A stretch of DNA of 7,468 bases from Candidatus Aenigmatarchaeota archaeon. Its GTDB lineage: Archaea > Aenigmatarchaeota > Aenigmatarchaeia > PWEA01 > JAGHBM01. A model generated the notes under the pieces. The model was given only the letters and a program-made list of their open reading frames with translations. It was not told the origin of the DNA and did no database searches. The DNA lies in NCBI GenBank assembly GCA_023133195.1, contig JAGLWW010000031.1:1-7468 (forward strand), read 5' to 3'. A program made the translations under genes and the position numbers. How positions within the stretch are numbered: the first letter of the stretch is position 1; every line of letters begins with the position of its first letter. This document shows positions 5,433 to 7,468 of this stretch, in pieces.

Positions 5433-6338
5433 TTAGCTGTAAAGCTTGCTGACTCCTGTCTTATCCCCGTTTTCCAGGGTTCTTTTCTTGGTTTCACCGT
5501 AATTCGCGTATCCATACATTGTCATTTCCGAACAGTCGCTGTTATACAGATCATCCAGTCCTACGCTGTGCCCAAGCTCGTGAGTGGCTATGCTCTCAAA
5601 GTCCATCTTGTCACTGCAATTCTCGGATAAACAGTCTTCAGACCAGTCAAAATCTACTTGGTTATATATCTGATCCCACTCTACTAGTTCTCTGTTTTTG
5701 GGTGGTCCGTAAAATATGCCCCATATGATTGTAACTCCAATGGCGCCAGGCTGGTCGATGTCTCCAAAGTATACCTCGTTCTTGCCATCCGGACTTACCA
5801 TATCTGCTCCGTCAACTGTTCCGTTAATTATTTCATTACCGAGTATATTGTATGATGCCGCTGTTTCCCATTTGCCTATATCGTCTGCAATGTTGTTTCT
5901 TACAAAAGACTCATCTAAGCCTCTCGTGTTTGTTGGGTCAACTATGTAGTCTTCGACTGTTTTCCACTTTGCTCCTCTGGAAAGGAAACCGTAACAATCG
6001 CTGGTTCCTCCTCCACCTACACAATCCTCTGGGCATTTCTTTGGGTTCTCTCCCGGCTCGCAGATGCCGTTCCCACATACAGTTTCCGGTTTTGCAAATC
6101 TTTTTTTGTAATCTATGAAAGCGTATCCTTCCACTATTTTCCCGTTATCCACTGCTGTTCCAAGGTAGAATACATTCGGGGCGATCTCCACGGCTCTCGC
6201 AGGGAGAGTCACTGTTTTTACTACTCCTGTCACCGGGTTCGTCACTTCTCCTGCCATAAAATCAGGTTTTGCTGCAACCACTAATCCCACTGAAAACACC
6301 AGAGTCAGTATTACACTCAAAACAAGTTGCTTTTTCAT
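5433..6338 (-). CDS. Secreted matrixin-like zinc metalloprotease with Cys-rich module
   Basis: This 301-residue precursor has a signal peptide (MKKQLVLSVILTLVFSVGLVVAA, cleavage likely around residues 22-24). A propeptide-like region with strands FMAGEVTNPVTG and VFYLGTAVDNG follows. Next is a Cys module at 88-106 (CGNGICEPGENPKKCPEDC) and a Gly linker. The catalytic domain (about 115-301) carries the zinc motif HELGHSVGLDD at 253-263: H253 and H257 bind zinc, E254 is catalytic, and the third ligand position is D263, where matrixins have His. A Met-turn candidate (M274, SEMTMYGYA) follows, as in the metzincin clan. The start is supported by AAGGTGA (6352-6346), 8 bases before the ATG. It should act outside the cell on protein substrates that cannot be inferred. 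Asp as third ligand also occurs in snapalysin-type proteases, so activity is plausible. Confidence 0.88.
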   Translation of the reverse strand: MKKQLVLSVILTLVFSVGLVVAAKPDFMAGEVTNPVTGVVKTVTLPARAVEIAPNVFYLGTAVDNGKIVEGYAFIDYKKRFAKPETVCGNGICEPGENPKKCPEDCVGGGGTSDCYGFLSRGAKWKTVEDYIVDPTNTRGLDESFVRNNIADDIGKWETAASYNILGNEIINGTVDGADMVSPDGKNEVYFGDIDQPGAIGVTIIWGIFYGPPKNRELVEWDQIYNQVDFDWSEDCLSENCSDKMDFESIATHELGHSVGLDDLYNSDCSEMTMYGYANYGETKKRTLENGDKTGVSKLYS

Positions 6339-6345
6339 TTAAAAT

Positions 6346-6382
6346 TCACCTTATAGTTATACACCAAACAAAGATTTAAAAC
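6346..6382 (-). promoter_or_regulatory. Shine-Dalgarno and TATA box of the metalloprotease gene
   Basis: On the minus strand GTTTTAAATC (6382-6373) is a TATA candidate about 39 bases before the ATG, implying a leader of about 14 bases. That leader contains AAGGTGA (6352-6346). ATAACTATAAGG closer in is an alternative box. Confidence 0.5.
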
Positions 6383-6397
6383 TTAAAAACCTGAAAT
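6380..6397. repeat. 18-base intergenic element, copy 3
   Basis: AACTTAAAAACCTGAAAT differs by one base from the other two copies. It lies between the divergent starts at 6338 (-) and 6435 (+) and begins 55 bases before the + strand ATG, exactly as copy 1 does relative to the ATG at 2269. Confidence 0.65.
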
Positions 6398-6403
6398 TAA
6401 TCC

Positions 6404-6412
6404 TTATTTAAA
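6404..6412 (+). promoter_or_regulatory. TATA box of the DUF4382 gene
   Basis: TTATTTAAA is centred about 26 bases before the ATG at 6435 with no Shine-Dalgarno between, predicting a leaderless transcript. Confidence 0.5.
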
Positions 6413-6434
6413 GTAACCAGAATAAAATATTTTT

Positions 6435-7468
6435 ATGAATAAAGGTATTGTACCAGCATTAATCATTTTAGGAATTCTCGCTGTAGCTGTAGGTGCACCG
6501 GGTTTAACAGTAGCGGTTGACAAAATTTCAGGTAAAGATATAGGACCTGACCATCCTGTGTACGGGATTGAAAGAGCAGGAGAAGCCATCGGAAGAGCTT
6601 TTGGCATAACCTCTGATGAAGAACTGGCAGCAGAAAGAGAAGAGGAAGCAAGTGAGATGGAAGGGCTTGCGGGAAAATATCCCGAAAGAGCTGAAGAATA
6701 CAGACAAAGAGCACAGGAACTGAGGGAGGAGGCTCAAGAAAACAGGAACAGAGTCAGGGAACAAGAAAGTATTCCAGGGCAAGAGCAAGAACCAATAGAA
6801 ATTGAAGAAGAGGAGATAGAAGAAACCCTCACGGGAAACTTTATGTTATTGGTTTCGGACACACCGGCTGATATAGAAGACTTCGAGAGTCTGATTGTGA
6901 GTTTTTCAAAAACAAGGATATTCGGATCAGAAGAAGGCTTTGAAGAGCATTCACTGAACGGAACTTCCGTAGACCTGACCCAGGTTGTGGGAGAGAAGGC
7001 AATTTCTGTTCTCAATATTGAGCTTCCCGAAGGAACCTACAACAAAGTGGAAATGCATGTATCCGAGGTAAACGGGACTGTAAACGGCACTCAGGTAGAT
7101 GTTAAGGTTCCAAGCAACAAACTACAAATTGTAAGGCCCTTCGAGATAAAAGCAAATGAAACAACAAAATTCGTTTTTGACATAAACGTGGTCAGGAAAG
7201 GTCAGACAGATGAGTACAACCTGCTTCCGGTAATCGGTAAGAGCGGCATTGTAGGCAAAGACTTGGAAGAAGTTGAGGAAGCAGAGTGCACAATTGACGA
7301 GGACTGTGAAGAGAATGAAACCTGTGTTGAAGGGGAATGTGAAGAAGCAGAAATTGAGTGCACGGAGGACGCAGATTGTCAGGAGAACGAGACATGTGTA
7401 GATGGCGAATGCTTGGAAGTGGAACAGGTGGAATGTACGGAGGACGAAGACTGCGAGGAAAACCAGAC
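6435..7468 (+). CDS. Exported DUF5667-like/DUF4382 protein with Cys-rich repeats (3' partial)
   Basis: The frame is open from the ATG at 6435 to the right edge (344 complete codons), so the C-terminus is missing. Residues 4-23 (GIVPALIILGILAVAVGAPG) are a signal peptide or membrane anchor. Residues about 33-105 resemble DUF5667: PDHPVYGIERAGEAIGRAFG, then a long Glu/Arg helix with repeated YPERAEEYRQRAQEL. An acidic linker follows (about 115-131). Residues about 135-270 match a DUF4382 beta-sandwich: NFMLLVSDTPADIEDFESLIV, VDLTQVVG, LPEGTYNKVEMHV, and a final YNLLPVIGKSGIVG. From residue 284 there are tandem repeats of about 24-25 residues with four cysteines each. Several N-x-S/T sequons are present. 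The protein is thus probably surface-exposed and structural or adhesive. Domain names are from memory of the families and need a profile search. The start is fixed by the TATA distance and the signal sequence directly after it. Confidence 0.82.
   Translation, partial: MNKGIVPALIILGILAVAVGAPGLTVAVDKISGKDIGPDHPVYGIERAGEAIGRAFGITSDEELAAEREEEASEMEGLAGKYPERAEEYRQRAQELREEAQENRNRVREQESIPGQEQEPIEIEEEEIEETLTGNFMLLVSDTPADIEDFESLIVSFSKTRIFGSEEGFEEHSLNGTSVDLTQVVGEKAISVLNIELPEGTYNKVEMHVSEVNGTVNGTQVDVKVPSNKLQIVRPFEIKANETTKFVFDINVVRKGQTDEYNLLPVIGKSGIVGKDLEEVEEAECTIDEDCEENETCVEGECEEAEIECTEDADCQENETCVDGECLEVEQVECTEDEDCEENQ
7284..7468 (+). repeat. In-frame tandem Cys-rich repeats
   Basis: Units begin at 7284 (72 bases), 7356 (75 bases) and 7431 (cut by the edge). 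The protein consensus is ECTEDEDCEENETCVDGEC plus a spacer of 4-6 acidic or hydrophobic residues, giving the cysteine pattern C-x5-C-x5-C-x4-C. The nucleotide sequences of the units are clearly related (for example GAGTGCACGGAGGAC against GAATGTACGGAGGAC), suggesting duplication rather than convergence. Four cysteines per unit could pair as two disulfides outside the cell, and the many acidic residues could bind calcium. Confidence 0.8.

Noticed and set aside
6404..7015. Several minus-strand frames opposite the DUF4382 gene
   Set aside because: They are Leu/Ser/Phe-rich antisense translations of a Glu/Arg-rich coding region, with no start signals.

Overview
The window reads as archaeal. Upstream of most starts there is a TTTAAA or TTTATA-type TATA box about 24-28 bases before the start codon, the geometry of leaderless archaeal transcripts. 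Other genes have a GGTGA-type ribosome binding site. Predicted exported proteins carry many N-glycosylation sequons, and their domain types (a CGNGIC/CPEDC cysteine module, a DUF5667-like plus DUF4382 protein, a matrixin-like protease) are ones I associate with DPANN-type archaea (Woesearchaeota, Aenigmarchaeota, Diapherotrites and similar). No rRNA, tRNA or universal marker gene is present, so the lineage is an inference and is not fixed by the sequence.

Layout. Positions 1-524 hold the 3' end of a glycosylation-rich, probably surface-exposed protein on the + strand. A back-to-back pair of terminator-like elements (546-594) follows, then a 53-codon double-CxxC zinc-ribbon gene on the - strand (611-772). 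Next are a small basic coiled-coil protein (898-1317, -) and a lipoprotein with a Cys-rich module and a predicted concanavalin-like jelly roll (1396-2193, -). Divergent from the lipoprotein is a 101-residue unknown (2269-2574, +), which abuts tail-to-tail, with no intervening base, a HIT-family protein (2575-2997, -). Upstream of the HIT gene is a RecB/Cas4-like PD-(D/E)XK nuclease with four Fe-S-type cysteines (3032-4192, -).

Divergent from the nuclease is a two-gene + strand unit: a 234-residue unknown with five cysteines (4303-5007) and a small winged-helix-like protein (5018-5329). Last come a secreted matrixin-like metalloprotease (5433-6338, -) and, divergent from it, the 5' part of a large secreted or anchored protein (6435 to the right edge) with an N-terminal membrane segment, a DUF5667-like helical region, a DUF4382 domain and tandem Cys-rich repeats.

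Functionally the window mixes envelope/exported proteins (the left partial gene, lipoprotein, protease and DUF4382 protein) with intracellular nucleic-acid or nucleotide proteins (nuclease, HIT, winged helix, zinc ribbon). Strand switches are frequent and nearly every gene has its own promoter, so only 4303-5329 looks like a tight operon. I see no CRISPR array, transposase, integrase or recognisable defence cassette. The least explained features are an 18-base element present three times in intergenic regions (2214, 5390, 6380), the tiny zinc-ribbon gene, and the cysteine-repeat tail of the right-edge protein.
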